Below, in pieces: positions 44,956-54,286 of a stretch of 64,000 bases of DNA; position 1 is the first letter of the stretch, and each line of letters starts with the position of its first letter. This stretch comes from Armatimonadota bacterium (lineage in GTDB: Bacteria > Armatimonadota > Fimbriimonadia > Fimbriimonadales > Fimbriimonadaceae), in contig DAIDHV010000001.1 of NCBI GenBank assembly GCA_027451905.1, positions 581,245-645,244 on the forward strand. The letters run 5' to 3'. Under the pieces are notes generated by a model. It was not told the DNA's origin and searched no databases. It saw only the letters and a program-made list of their open reading frames with translations. The translations under genes and the position numbers were made by a program.

Positions 44956-45681
44956 TTATTTCTTTCTGCGCTTAGACCAAGCTAAGCCGCCAACTGCGCC
45001 TAGCATCGAGATGATAGAGGCGGGTTCTGGAACCGGCTTTGGCGGAGGCGAACTGTGGTGATTGCTGGCAATAAACGCTCCTGCCGCCAACGGAATTAAA
45101 ATCCAAGGCTGACTGCTGGAGTGGGCAACCGGCACCGGCACGGTGGCAGGAGGGGTTGGAGTTGGAACAGTAGGAACTGGCGGGACGGGAGGAACAAGAG
45201 CTTCAGCATTGGGTGGGGCTGGCGTGGTCACGCTAGGCCCCTGAATTTTCGAAGGAATCGGGGTGGGAGCCATCGGCTGCATGTTGTTCATTGACTCCGT
45301 TGGCAAGGAAGGCATGATCAGCGGATTGCCACAAATCACCATCAAAATAGGCTGGTTGTACTTGTTCATAAAGACGGGGGTCCCCTTCTTTAAAAACTGC
45401 ATGTGAACCTTCAGATAACCCGACGGAGGAATGCTGTAAACCTTAAACATGGCCGTTGTCGGCAACTTGCCCACGTGAAGGGTCTTGATATAGGCAATGA
45501 CCTCAGGGCCTGACTTGGCAAAGAATCTCTCATATCTTCCCAAAACTGTAGGACGAGTTTCCAGTTCATGAACAACCTGTGGCACGGTTGAAGCGCGGTA
45601 ACTAAAGAAAGAGTTCCGCTCAGTCCTTGCCATTCCAAACGCTGCAAGACTCATGATCAGGAGGCAACTAAAACGCTTCAT
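44956..45681 (-). CDS. PEP-CTERM protein with proline-rich linker
   Basis: From ATG 45681 the protein has a signal peptide (MKRFSCLLIMSLAAFGMA), a folded N-terminal domain of about 120 residues (RNSFFSYRASTVPQVVHE), a long Pro/Thr/Val-rich linker, a hydrophobic stretch (WILIPLAAGAFIASN) and a C-terminal PEP-CTERM tag (PVPEPASIISMLG, KRRKK). It is unrelated to the three tandem PEP-CTERM paralogues in its mature part. It converges with the SprT-like gene with only 12 bp between stops. Function unknown. Confidence 0.82.
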   Translation of the reverse strand: MKRFSCLLIMSLAAFGMARTERNSFFSYRASTVPQVVHELETRPTVLGRYERFFAKSGPEVIAYIKTLHVGKLPTTAMFKVYSIPPSGYLKVHMQFLKKGTPVFMNKYNQPILMVICGNPLIMPSLPTESMNNMQPMAPTPIPSKIQGPSVTTPAPPNAEALVPPVPPVPTVPTPTPPATVPVPVAHSSSQPWILIPLAAGAFIASNHHSSPPPKPVPEPASIISMLGAVGGLAWSKRRKK

Positions 45682-45893
45682 GCAAATTCTTAGAAGCAAG
45701 CCAGGTGCCAAAGTTTCCTAATCAGGTACTTATGCCTAAGCCAATTTGAACGAAATACTAAAAAACTGGCGCAATTACTTGGCGTTTGCTTACTCCTAGC
45801 TGATACGGTTAAATTGCGGCCGGAGTTCTCAGAAATTAGCCAGATTTTTTCCAAAGCAGGGTCTGGGCTCATTCCAAGTAAAATGAAGAGAGC

Positions 45894-46427
45894 ATGGGTG
45901 TTGTTCTCATGGATATGGCCGACATCCGACGTACGCTCGGAAGATTGGCCCACGAGATTTTAGAAGCCAACCACGGCGCCGAAGACTTAGTTGTTTTGGG
46001 TGTCCTTAGGCGGGGCTGGCCTATAGCCAAGCGCATCGCCTTTTTGATGACCCAAATTGAGGGCACCACTGTTCCCTGCGCAAAGCTCGACGCTAGGCTC
46101 CATCGAGACGATCGAACCGGGGATGTGGAAGACGAAACCGACATTCCATTTGACCTTAATGGAAAAAACGTCGTTTTAGTGGATGAGGTCATCTTTACGG
46201 GCCGAACTGTCCGTGCTGCCCTAGACGCCCTCATGGTTCATGGACGGCCAGCAAGGGTCGAACTTGCGGTGCTAGTGGATCGTGGCCATCGAGAGCTTCC
46301 AATCCAGCCAAATTTTTGTGGCAGAGAGATCGTAACCGAGGCCGATGATCATGTTTTGGTTAAGGTCAATGAGTATGACGGTGAAGATTCCGTCGTTTTA
46401 GAAAAGCGGAGTCCAGTATCCTTATAA
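45894..46427 (+). CDS. pyrR: Bifunctional pyr regulator / uracil phosphoribosyltransferase
   Basis: PyrR binds pyr mRNA in response to UMP and also has UPRT activity. The 177-residue protein has the PRPP loop VVLVDEVIFTGRTVRAALDAL and the family segments LVVLGVLRRGWPIAKRIA, ARLHRDD and VELAVLVDRGHRELPI. It precedes pyrB and pyrC in the same direction with 30 bp to pyrB. I could not recognise a PyrR-binding attenuator in the 180 bp upstream, so mRNA control is plausible but not seen. Confidence 0.94.
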   Translation: MGVVLMDMADIRRTLGRLAHEILEANHGAEDLVVLGVLRRGWPIAKRIAFLMTQIEGTTVPCAKLDARLHRDDRTGDVEDETDIPFDLNGKNVVLVDEVIFTGRTVRAALDALMVHGRPARVELAVLVDRGHRELPIQPNFCGREIVTEADDHVLVKVNEYDGEDSVVLEKRSPVSL

Positions 46428-46457
46428 GCGGTTTCAGTATCCCCGCAAGACTTTGCC

Positions 46458-47417
46458 ATGAATAAGCACTTAACCGCAATCCGACACCTTGCCTTAACGG
46501 AGATTGAGGAGCTTTTAGAGCTTTCAGCTGACTTCAAAAGTCGGATCAACCAAGATAAGGCCGTGCCTGAGATCAAGAACAAGGTCTTGGGGCTTCTCTT
46601 TTTTGAGGATTCTACAAGAACCAGAGTGAGTTTTGAACAAGCCGCCCACTTTCTCAAGCTCAAAACCGCCAACTTTGCGGCAACATCCAGCTCGATGAAC
46701 AAAGGGGAAACCCTGAAAGATACGATTTTAACCTTGCGGTATGAACGACTAAGCGGGTTGGTTATGCGCCATCGCCAGTCCGGTGCGCCGACCCTTGCCG
46801 CCAAGTTTTTTGGCGGTCCCGTCATCAATGCGGGAGACGGCAGCCACGAGCATCCAACCCAAGCCCTTGGCGACGCCCTCACCATCATCGAACGCAAAGG
46901 ATCACTCAAGGGGCTTAAAATTGCAATTGTAGGCGACGTTGAGCACTCTCGAGTGGCAAGATCGAACTATTGGCTACTCAGCAAAGCAGGGGCTGAGGTT
47001 CGGTTTGTGGGCCCAAGAACCTTGGTGCCGGAATCGACCACCTATCTCTCAGCACAAGTTTTTCATGAGCTCACCTTGGGGCTTGATGGCGTTGACGTTG
47101 TGATGGCGCTACGGCTTCAGAAAGAACGGATGAAGGATGGCATGCTCAGCAGCGTCCATGAATACGCAAAGATGTACCAAATTAATCGAGAAGCCCTTCA
47201 ATTTGCAAAGCCAGATGTGCTTGTCATGCATCCGGGACCGCTCAACCGTGGCATCGAAATGGATGATTTTGCTGCCGATGGAAGCTCAAGCGTGATTACA
47301 GACCAAGTTGAAAATGGAGTTTTTGTGAGGATGGCGGCGTTGTACTGGGCGTTCCATGAAGGCAAAGGCGAATCGCAAGAAAAACCAACCTCAAAAAAGA
47401 CGGCGGTGAAATCATGA
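46458..47417 (+). CDS. pyrB: Aspartate carbamoyltransferase catalytic chain
   Basis: PyrB condenses carbamoyl phosphate with aspartate, the committed step of pyrimidine synthesis. The 319-residue protein has the carbamoyl phosphate site FFEDSTRTRVSFEQAA, the loop SSMNKGETLKDT, HPTQALGDALTI and the aspartate-binding ALRLQKERM. No pyrI is present. Its stop overlaps the pyrC start by four bases (ATGA), the arrangement known from bacteria whose ATCase assembles with a dihydroorotase-like subunit. Confidence 0.96.
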   Translation: MNKHLTAIRHLALTEIEELLELSADFKSRINQDKAVPEIKNKVLGLLFFEDSTRTRVSFEQAAHFLKLKTANFAATSSSMNKGETLKDTILTLRYERLSGLVMRHRQSGAPTLAAKFFGGPVINAGDGSHEHPTQALGDALTIIERKGSLKGLKIAIVGDVEHSRVARSNYWLLSKAGAEVRFVGPRTLVPESTTYLSAQVFHELTLGLDGVDVVMALRLQKERMKDGMLSSVHEYAKMYQINREALQFAKPDVLVMHPGPLNRGIEMDDFAADGSSSVITDQVENGVFVRMAALYWAFHEGKGESQEKPTSKKTAVKS

Positions 47418-48745
47418 CAACCCTCCTGAAGAATGGCAGGCTTTTGGATCCTCGCCAGAATCGAGATGAAATTGGCAGTTTGCTAATCGAAGACAACCAA
47501 ATTGTTGAGATTGGATCGGACCTTGAAATTGATGATGCGGACGAAGTCTACGATTGCACCGGTTATTGGATTGTTCCTGGCTTAGTGGATCCTCAAGTCC
47601 ACCTGCGCGAGCCAGGTGAAGAGCATAAAGAGACCATTGCAACCGGAACTCAAGCTGCCGCGGCAGGCGGGTTTACCACGATTTGCTGCATGCCGAATAC
47701 AAAACCGCCTCTAGACAATGCAGCCCTCATTGACTTTTTGATGGATAAATCGGCTTCTCCTGGCTCAGGAGGAGTGTTTGTGGCACCAGTGGGCGCCTTA
47801 ACTGTGGGGATGAAAGGAGAAAAGCTCACCGACCTTTATGCCCTTAAAAATGCAGGAATTGTGGCGGCGAGCGATGAAGGGTTCCCTCTTCAGAACGCAA
47901 AACTCATGCAGCAGGCCATGGAATTTTGCTTCCAATTAGATTTACCAATCATGGCCCACTGCGAAGACAGCAGCCTTGCGGCTGGTGGAAGCCTCAACGA
48001 GGGCGGAATGAGCTCACTCTTAGGGCTAAGAGGCATTCCCCGCACTGCCGAGGAAATTGCAGTAATGAGAAACTGCTTGCTGAGCCTGAATACCGGCTGC
48101 CGGGTGCACATCATGAGGGTCAGCACTTGGGGCGCGGTGGAAATCATCCGGCTGATGAAATCCTTGGGTGCCCCGATTACTTGTGAAATCTCGCCGATGC
48201 ACTTTACGTTTACTGAGGAGGCAATCGGAGAGTTTGATACTAGATTCAAAATCACGCCACCGCTGAGAACCCAAGCCGACATCGAAATCTTGCTTCAGGC
48301 CCTTGCCGATGGAACCATTGATTGCATTGCAAGTGACCATTCTCCCCATGCTAGCTATGAAGTGGACGTTCCTTTTGAAGAAGCTCCCTTTGGAGCCGCG
48401 ACTTTAGAAGCCATTGTAGGGGTGACCCTGACAAAGCTCTACCACGCCAATGTGCTGACTCCGATCCAGACGATTGATAAGCTCAGTTCCACCCCAGCCA
48501 AGATTTTAGGATTGGAAGCCGGCACTTTAGAGCCGATGGAATTGCCGATTGCTCAGGTTGCGGTCATTGACCCAACGTTTGAATGGAGCTTCGACCGCAG
48601 GCGCACATCAAGCAAAAGCAAAAACACGCCGTTTCATGGAATGCGCTTTAAAGGGAAAAATATGCTGACCTTTTTTGGCAGTGAGATCTACCGAGATGCA
48701 GATTTTCCTTCTGAAGCGCGGTACAAATCGGCGATGTATGCGTAG
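47414..48745 (+). CDS. pyrC: Dihydroorotase-family protein lacking two metal-ligand histidines
   Basis: The 443-residue protein is a class I dihydroorotase by sequence (QVHLREPGEEHKETI, CCMPNTKPPLDN, IASDHSPHASYE). Two ligand positions are changed: the first His of the HxH pair is Gln (DPQVHLREPG), and the second His of the usual HxxHVST motif is Arg (VHIMRVST). His in MAHCEDS and Asp in ASDHSPH remain. Dihydroorotase-like proteins called PyrC' in Pseudomonas are inactive but needed for ATCase assembly, and there too pyrB and pyrC' overlap by four bases. This one could be such a scaffold, or a variant enzyme. No other pyrC is in the window. Confidence 0.88.
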   Translation: MTTLLKNGRLLDPRQNRDEIGSLLIEDNQIVEIGSDLEIDDADEVYDCTGYWIVPGLVDPQVHLREPGEEHKETIATGTQAAAAGGFTTICCMPNTKPPLDNAALIDFLMDKSASPGSGGVFVAPVGALTVGMKGEKLTDLYALKNAGIVAASDEGFPLQNAKLMQQAMEFCFQLDLPIMAHCEDSSLAAGGSLNEGGMSSLLGLRGIPRTAEEIAVMRNCLLSLNTGCRVHIMRVSTWGAVEIIRLMKSLGAPITCEISPMHFTFTEEAIGEFDTRFKITPPLRTQADIEILLQALADGTIDCIASDHSPHASYEVDVPFEEAPFGAATLEAIVGVTLTKLYHANVLTPIQTIDKLSSTPAKILGLEAGTLEPMELPIAQVAVIDPTFEWSFDRRRTSSKSKNTPFHGMRFKGKNMLTFFGSEIYRDADFPSEARYKSAMYA

Positions 48746-48760
48746 TCTAATTCAACTGTG

Positions 48761-49564
48761 ATGGGTAGAAAAAAGTCAGTAGCCGCTTCTTTTCTCCCTG
48801 CACTTCTTGTTGGATTAGCCTTAGTTTGGAGCCTTTGCTGCGTTTCTGGCTGCTACTCTGGTCAATTTGCCGATCCCAATGATCCCACTTCTGCCGGTTT
48901 AATGCAGCCTGATGTCATCAATAACGATCTGAAAGATGCCTCAGATACGATCAACGACAGAGTGGCAAAAGGGTACATCACGGTTGACGAGGGACGCAAG
49001 ATTCTTAGCGACTATGCAAAGCACCTTCTTGGCAAAGTCAAAGTTGAAGAAACTCCGGTTGCGGAAGCTTGGAAGTATGGACAGGCGTTTATCACTGCAA
49101 AAGAATGGCACCATGCTATTGCCATGCTGAAAGTGGCATTGAAGAACCCTCCCAACGAAGATCGGTGGGTCAATGACACCTTGCGGCTTGCCCATTGCGA
49201 AGCGGAAATAGGTCATGTAGACAAGGCAATCAACCTAACAAAATCAACATTTAGGGCAACACCCAAATGGAAGTGGCCAATTCTGTATGCAACTTATCTA
49301 GAAATCGTGCCCGCCGCACTTAAGCATTCCACTGGAAAAGACCTCGTTCTTGCCCAACTGGTTGAAGAGGCCATCCACCAACACGAATTGGCTTGGGGAG
49401 ACCCCAGCAAAAAGAAATATCAGGCTTGGTTGCAATATCGAGACTTCCAAATCCGCAATGCTTGGGGCTATATTGCAACAATTTACAAAAAAGCTGGGCA
49501 GACAAAACTTGCCCAACAGGCGTTGGCCGAAGCCGAAAAGCAGCCACCGAGTTTTAGGGTTTAG
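48761..49564 (+). CDS. Lipoprotein with TPR-like helical repeats
   Basis: The protein has a lipoprotein signal: a hydrophobic run ending in a lipobox-like VSGC. A helical body of about 230 residues follows, with TPR-like segments (AWKYGQAFITAKEWHHAIAML, RLAHCEAEIGHVDKAINL, AWGYIATIYKKAGQTKLAQQAL). It is probably anchored in a membrane and mediates protein contacts. It lies 15 bp after pyrC, which may be chance. ATG 48761 follows directly on a GTG at 48758. Confidence 0.82.
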   Translation: MGRKKSVAASFLPALLVGLALVWSLCCVSGCYSGQFADPNDPTSAGLMQPDVINNDLKDASDTINDRVAKGYITVDEGRKILSDYAKHLLGKVKVEETPVAEAWKYGQAFITAKEWHHAIAMLKVALKNPPNEDRWVNDTLRLAHCEAEIGHVDKAINLTKSTFRATPKWKWPILYATYLEIVPAALKHSTGKDLVLAQLVEEAIHQHELAWGDPSKKKYQAWLQYRDFQIRNAWGYIATIYKKAGQTKLAQQALAEAEKQPPSFRV

Positions 49565-49715
49565 GTTCACAACCTTAAAACTTAATGCATTTTCTTAACT
49601 TTTCAAAAAAAGTGGAATCGTTTTCATGGCAAAGACGTTCCTTTCTATGCTAGATTTATAGCGGCTCTGAAATATTTATATTTTAGAGTTCTCACAGGAG
49701 ACATCGAAAACAACA

Positions 49716-50249
49716 ATGAAGAAATTCGCGAAGATTGCAGTTGCGCTGATGGCAGTCACCATCCTCGCAGCCTCTGCCCTCGCCCAGTCTAAAGATCATA
49801 AGATGGACCATAAGGGCCATATGATGTCCAAGAAAGGTCATCACATGGTTATGAAAGGCCATAAGATGGTTAAGCACGGGCATTATGTGGCGCATAAGGG
49901 CCACATGGTTAGCCACAAGGGCCACAAGATGGTCAAGCGCGGCCACTATATGGCTCACAAGGGTCATTATGTTGCCCACAAGGGACATAAGATGGTCAAG
50001 CGCGGCCACTATATGGTTAAGCACGGCCACAAATATGCCGGTCACAAGATGATCAAGCGCGGTCACTATGTTGCCCATAAGGGACACAAGATGGTCAAGC
50101 GGGGTCATTACATGGCTCACAAAGGCCACTATGTTGCCCACAAGGGTCACAAGATGGTCAAGCACGGTCACTATATGGCACACAAGGGCCACATGGTTAG
50201 CCACAAAGGTCACAAGATGGTCAAAAAGGGCCACAAGATGGGCAAGTAA
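49716..50249 (+). CDS. Secreted His/Lys-rich heptad repeat protein
   Basis: A signal peptide (MKKFAKIAVALMAVTILAASALA) is followed by about 150 residues made almost entirely of 7-residue units of the type HKGHKMV, KRGHYMA and HKGHYVA. His, Lys, Gly and Met dominate and acidic residues are nearly absent, so the mature protein is very basic and could bind metal ions or polyanions such as DNA or polyphosphate. I know no family with this exact repeat; small MxKDx-repeat secreted proteins are only a loose analogy. It is monocistronic, with a terminator 40 bp downstream. Confidence 0.85.
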   Translation: MKKFAKIAVALMAVTILAASALAQSKDHKMDHKGHMMSKKGHHMVMKGHKMVKHGHYVAHKGHMVSHKGHKMVKRGHYMAHKGHYVAHKGHKMVKRGHYMVKHGHKYAGHKMIKRGHYVAHKGHKMVKRGHYMAHKGHYVAHKGHKMVKHGHYMAHKGHMVSHKGHKMVKKGHKMGK

Positions 50250-50289
50250 GCATTAGGCTTATTTGCTTTTTCAATTTCAAATAAGGCAA

Positions 50290-50332
50290 AAGGGCTGCCT
50301 CTCATCTGAGAGACAGCCCTTTTCTATTTTTT
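50290..50332 (+). terminator. Rho-independent terminator after the His-rich gene
   Basis: The arms aagggctgcctctc and gagagacagccctt pair with one mismatch around atct, followed by ttctatttttt. The convergent pilQ stop lies just beyond it, so it could serve both strands. Confidence 0.85.
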
Positions 50333-50341
50333 AGGTTGCGG

Positions 50342-52843
50342 CTACTTGAGCAGCGGTTTGGTTTTGATTGGATACTCAAGAGGCTGCAGTTTTTCTTGCA
50401 CCATGGGATCCGCCAGATCATGAGGAGAATTCTTGTTGATTTCTCTCACCGTTAGGAAGAACACAATTTCGGTTCTTTGCCTATCGTGGGTTGTCTGCCT
50501 AAACAGATTTCCGAGAATTGGCAAATCTCCAAGAATTGGAAGCTTTTGCACATTGCGAATGTCTTGATCTTGAATCAGACCGCCAATTGCAATCGTTTCT
50601 CCGCTCTTCAATTCCACCGTCGACTGGGCTATGCGCAGACTTGTCTGGGGTAGCTGACCGCCTCCTGGCACCGGTGTGAAGCTGTTCAAGAAGCTAACAA
50701 CCGGTCGAAGATCCATGGTGATGTCGCCATGGCCACCGATATGAGGCAGAACCGCTAATCGAACTCCAACCGGAACGTCTCCGGTTTGCACCGAAACGCC
50801 GTTTTGAGTCGATTGAATGGACTGAACATATTTGATGTCGTCTCCCACAAAGATTTCTGCCTCTCGACCATCTAGGGCAAGGAGGTTTGGCCTTGCGATA
50901 AGGTTGGTGCGGTTTGAGATGGCGTCCAAGGTTGCAGTCACCCCTGCATTGAAGCCCCTTCCCCCAATGTTGCCAGCAAAGCTGTTGGCAGGGTTGGTGT
51001 TTGTGCCAATGCCGGTGTTGCCTTCATTAAGGTTGACGGTAGATACCGCTCCACCCGTTAAGATGCTCCAGTTGATTCCCAACTTTTGGGCCTGTTCCTG
51101 GGTCAAGCTCATAACTCTAAGCTCTAAGGCAATCTGCTTGGGGGCAACATCGACAATCTTGAGGTACTTCATGGCATCTTTGATTTCAAGATCAGTTCCG
51201 TGAAGCACGATTCTCATGGGGACCGAGTTCTTTTCCATGGACTGGAAAGGAGCATCAAGCCCGGCAACGGCTCCGTTGTCGGTGCCAAAATTCGAGGCTC
51301 CTGAACCGCCAGAACTGCTACCAGTTCCAGATTGCATCGCTGCCATCGTATTGCCCTGGGCCAGTTCCTGCTGGGTGACCTGCTGCTTGGTTTCGCTGCC
51401 GGTTTGATAAGCGCTTAGATTTCCAACTGAGGCGGGAGGAATTGTCACTTCTAGTCCTGGCACGGCAAGGGTCAGATCTTCCCTCAAGGCTCTTGGATCG
51501 GAGAACTTTACATTGTAAAGCACGACATGAGTGGCTAAGGCAGGATCATCTTTTGTTGCATCAGATTGATGCCTTTGAGAGTCCTGAGCGTTGACGATTC
51601 CCGCATCAAGCTTTCTGATAAGAGCCTCACCCTTATCAACCCAGCTTCGATCGCCTATCAGAATCAGATAAGGAGTTCCTGGTGTACTGGCCGACTTGGC
51701 AGACGGGCTGATCACCCCCGAATTTGGCGCACCTGCCGACTGCATGGCCTGAGCCGCCTGAGCCTGGCTAGCGACCATGACCTGCAAAGGTACCTGACCA
51801 AACCAATTTTGCACAGCATCCTTGATTGTTTCTCCCTGGCCGCTTGCCAAAGGAATCACTTTCATCGTGTTCATTGCCGTGTTATGAGAGGCTAATTCCG
51901 TCATAACCTTGGAATAGTCAGCCGAAGTGGTCACAATATAGCTGCCATCAACATGAGAAACCTTGAGATTGGCCATTGTTGCCACAAGATTCATGGCATC
52001 AACCGCTTTCATATGGGTAATGGACACGTTGACCTTTGCCGCCGCTTTGTCGCCAAGATCCTGCATGACAATATTCAATCCAGACTGAATGGCAATGCCT
52101 CGAAGGACCTGAGATACGTCGGCGTTCACAAAATCAAGAGAAACCAGTTTGTCATCGTTGTAAGCAGGTATCGAAGCGATGGTCGTGGACTTCTCGTCAA
52201 TATCGGCCGCAATCGTGTTGGCAGTTGGGCTGCCGATTGCAGTGCTAGTGGGATGAGTTGTTTCCGTAGGCAGGATGTGAATTGGAGCGGTGGCAAGGAT
52301 CGGCAGATGGTGGATTGGCTGAGTGGTGGTGGCTACCGTCGAAACGGGGTTGGTCTTCGTCGCTGCCGTTTGGGTTGCCAAGGCAATCGGATGAGTGGCT
52401 TTTGCTGGTACCGGCACCTCTACAACCGCATCGGTTGAAACCGTGTTGGTTGGGGCATCGGGTGTTCCAAAAACCAAGTCATAGCCATCTTCGGTTGGAA
52501 CCAAAGTTGGTTCTGTTCCTTGGGCAACGTGGAGCAGCAATCTTGCGACCGGTGGATCTGATCGGTACCAAACTAACTTCGCGTACTTAAATCCGTGGGT
52601 GTAACCACAAATCTTTTGATTGTGGCCGTGGATGCTGGTCCAATTGAATTGGTAGATCACATCGGTGCCATGGTAGGCGGTAAATTTTTTGGGAGCCTTA
52701 AGGTACTTGCCGGAAATGTGAACAATGACTCCGTTGGCGGAAGCTTGTTCGGAAATTCCCGTAATGTACCCGTGAGCCGAACTGAAGGCGGCAAGTCCGA
52801 GCAGACCGGCTGCGACAATATGACGATTCCATTGATTTTTCAT
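50342..52843 (-). CDS. pilQ: Type IV pilus secretin PilQ
   Basis: PilQ forms the outer-membrane channel for the pilus. The 833-residue protein has a signal peptide, an AMIN-like domain at about 25-130, a Thr/Pro-rich linker, an STN domain at about 225-300 (FVNADVSQVLRGIAIQSGL, VNVSITHMKAVDAMNLVA) and a secretin-N part. The C-terminal secretin domain follows (ALELRVMSLTQEQA, GVRLAVLPHIGGHG, ELKSGETIAIGGLIQ, LPILGDLPILGNLFR). It is the last gene of the operon, four bases after the pilP-like gene. The secretin core is certain; the N-terminal domain limits are approximate. Confidence 0.94.
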   Translation of the reverse strand: MKNQWNRHIVAAGLLGLAAFSSAHGYITGISEQASANGVIVHISGKYLKAPKKFTAYHGTDVIYQFNWTSIHGHNQKICGYTHGFKYAKLVWYRSDPPVARLLLHVAQGTEPTLVPTEDGYDLVFGTPDAPTNTVSTDAVVEVPVPAKATHPIALATQTAATKTNPVSTVATTTQPIHHLPILATAPIHILPTETTHPTSTAIGSPTANTIAADIDEKSTTIASIPAYNDDKLVSLDFVNADVSQVLRGIAIQSGLNIVMQDLGDKAAAKVNVSITHMKAVDAMNLVATMANLKVSHVDGSYIVTTSADYSKVMTELASHNTAMNTMKVIPLASGQGETIKDAVQNWFGQVPLQVMVASQAQAAQAMQSAGAPNSGVISPSAKSASTPGTPYLILIGDRSWVDKGEALIRKLDAGIVNAQDSQRHQSDATKDDPALATHVVLYNVKFSDPRALREDLTLAVPGLEVTIPPASVGNLSAYQTGSETKQQVTQQELAQGNTMAAMQSGTGSSSGGSGASNFGTDNGAVAGLDAPFQSMEKNSVPMRIVLHGTDLEIKDAMKYLKIVDVAPKQIALELRVMSLTQEQAQKLGINWSILTGGAVSTVNLNEGNTGIGTNTNPANSFAGNIGGRGFNAGVTATLDAISNRTNLIARPNLLALDGREAEIFVGDDIKYVQSIQSTQNGVSVQTGDVPVGVRLAVLPHIGGHGDITMDLRPVVSFLNSFTPVPGGGQLPQTSLRIAQSTVELKSGETIAIGGLIQDQDIRNVQKLPILGDLPILGNLFRQTTHDRQRTEIVFFLTVREINKNSPHDLADPMVQEKLQPLEYPIKTKPLLK

Positions 52844-52847
52844 AGTC

Positions 52848-53471
52848 TTACTTGTTGCTTGGGTCTACACCCAGCGTAATATGGAGTTTTTTGCCGTGGA
52901 ATAGCACCACAACGCCATGATCTCCAACGTCGAGAAGTCGGGAATCTCCATCAAGAGATTTTCCTAAAGGGATAAGTCTTTGATCGCCGGATTGATCGGC
53001 AAACAAAGCGGCAGGATGGGCACCTTCAATAACGCCGTGAAGTTGGTACTGAAACACGGGAGGGGGTGCCTTGACGGTTGCGAGTCCCATATTTCCTTTT
53101 CCGTTAAGAGGAGGTAGCACAGGAGGGAACGTGCCGCCAAGCCCACCAGGCCGACCATTGGGAAGCGGCAAAGTAGGAGCCTTGGTTTTTGGTTGCAAAA
53201 CTACCGGACCGCTAGGTACGGTTGTCTCATCGGCTGGTGCCGAGAACGGGTCTCTTGCTGGCAAAGGAGCCGCATAGGCCGGATTCAGAATCGCGGGTGG
53301 ATTGGCTGGGTTGGAGGCAGTTTTTGAGGCCGCCGACGGTTTCGCCGTGGCAGCAGCTGGCTTCACCGGTCCACCATGCTTGCCCATGAAGCGGAAGGCA
53401 CCGACTCCGAGCAATACAACTCCGAGGGCGGCCACCGCCATGGTTTTGGTCTTTTCGTCAATCTTTTTCAT
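52848..53471 (-). CDS. pilP: PilP-like pilus assembly protein
   Basis: The 207-residue protein has one N-terminal transmembrane helix (MAVAALGVVLLGVGAF), a long Pro/Ala/Lys linker, the segment ARDPFSAP typical of PilP/GspC-type proteins, and a small C-terminal beta domain (YQLHGVIEGAHPAALFADQSGDQRL would be its first hairpin; VVVLFHGKKLHITLG its end). PilP links the inner-membrane PilN/PilO complex to the secretin. Assignment rests on this layout and on its place between pilO and pilQ, since overall similarity to classical PilP is weak. Confidence 0.75.
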   Translation of the reverse strand: MKKIDEKTKTMAVAALGVVLLGVGAFRFMGKHGGPVKPAAATAKPSAASKTASNPANPPAILNPAYAAPLPARDPFSAPADETTVPSGPVVLQPKTKAPTLPLPNGRPGGLGGTFPPVLPPLNGKGNMGLATVKAPPPVFQYQLHGVIEGAHPAALFADQSGDQRLIPLGKSLDGDSRLLDVGDHGVVVLFHGKKLHITLGVDPSNK

Positions 53472-54286
53472 GATCGGTTAACTCCGTTTGTTGGCTGAGC
53501 CGCAGAGAGGGCTTTCGGAGTGGTTGCAGAAGGAGAAGTTGTGGTTGGTGCAGACGCTCCCTGAGAACCATAAGGCATCGCATGGGCTCCATTGGCAGGA
53601 GTTTGAGGCGAACTCGCTGTTCCTGAATTCATCGTCGATCCGGCAGCGCCGGCGGCTGGTGAACTGGCGGCTTGAGCGGCTCCGGCGGTTGGGGCTGGCA
53701 TGTCAGATTGCTTGAATACAAACGCCCGGATCTCAATTGTGATGTTCAACTTGCCTTTGGAGGCATGGGGATTCTTGGGATCGATCGCAACCGGAACAAT
53801 GGTGACGGTTCGTGCTTCCACAATCTTCGGGAACATGGGCAGGCCCTGCAGAAATTTGAGAGCCGCTTCATAGGTTCCGGTGCCAGTCACATCAATGGTC
53901 AGTTCATCATAGGGCTTGGCGGCAACTTTCTTCTTCGGATCAACCGGAGGAGTCGGAGTTGGAGCCTGGGGCCGCACACCTGTCACTTGGATGCCACACT
54001 GATGCCCGTATTTGTCTACATCCAGCAGCAACGAAGGCACATAAGCCGCCGAAGACACATTGGCTTCTAAGTGAGCCAGTGATGTTTGATCGCTGGCTAA
54101 TTTGGTCCGTGAGGTCTGCAAGTCTTGCTGAACCTGATTGAATGGCTTGACCTTTGGAAGAAGCTGAGCGACTTTCGCCCGATTGGAAGAAAGCTTAGAA
54201 TAGGGAATGTAGCACATCCCTACCGACGCCACAAAAGCGATGGCGCCTAAGCCAATGAATGTTTTTGGATCGGGTCCTTTATTCAC
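53468..54286 (-). CDS. pilO: PilO-like pilus assembly protein
   Basis: The 272-residue protein has a short cytoplasmic start, one transmembrane helix (IGLGAIAFVASVGMCYIPY), a periplasmic coiled coil (VQQDLQTSRTKLASDQTSLAHLE) and a ferredoxin-like region with ELTIDVTGTGTYEAALKFLQGLP, as in PilO. A low-complexity Ala/Gly/Ser/Pro tail of about 70 residues follows. PilO pairs with PilN and aligns the motor with the secretin. It overlaps pilN and the pilP-like gene by four bases each. Confidence 0.85.
   Translation of the reverse strand: MNKGPDPKTFIGLGAIAFVASVGMCYIPYSKLSSNRAKVAQLLPKVKPFNQVQQDLQTSRTKLASDQTSLAHLEANVSSAAYVPSLLLDVDKYGHQCGIQVTGVRPQAPTPTPPVDPKKKVAAKPYDELTIDVTGTGTYEAALKFLQGLPMFPKIVEARTVTIVPVAIDPKNPHASKGKLNITIEIRAFVFKQSDMPAPTAGAAQAASSPAAGAAGSTMNSGTASSPQTPANGAHAMPYGSQGASAPTTTSPSATTPKALSAAQPTNGVNRS

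Noticed and set aside
49692..50234. 180-aa minus-strand frame rich in His and Leu
   Set aside because: It is the antisense of the heptad repeat gene, which has the signal peptide and terminator.
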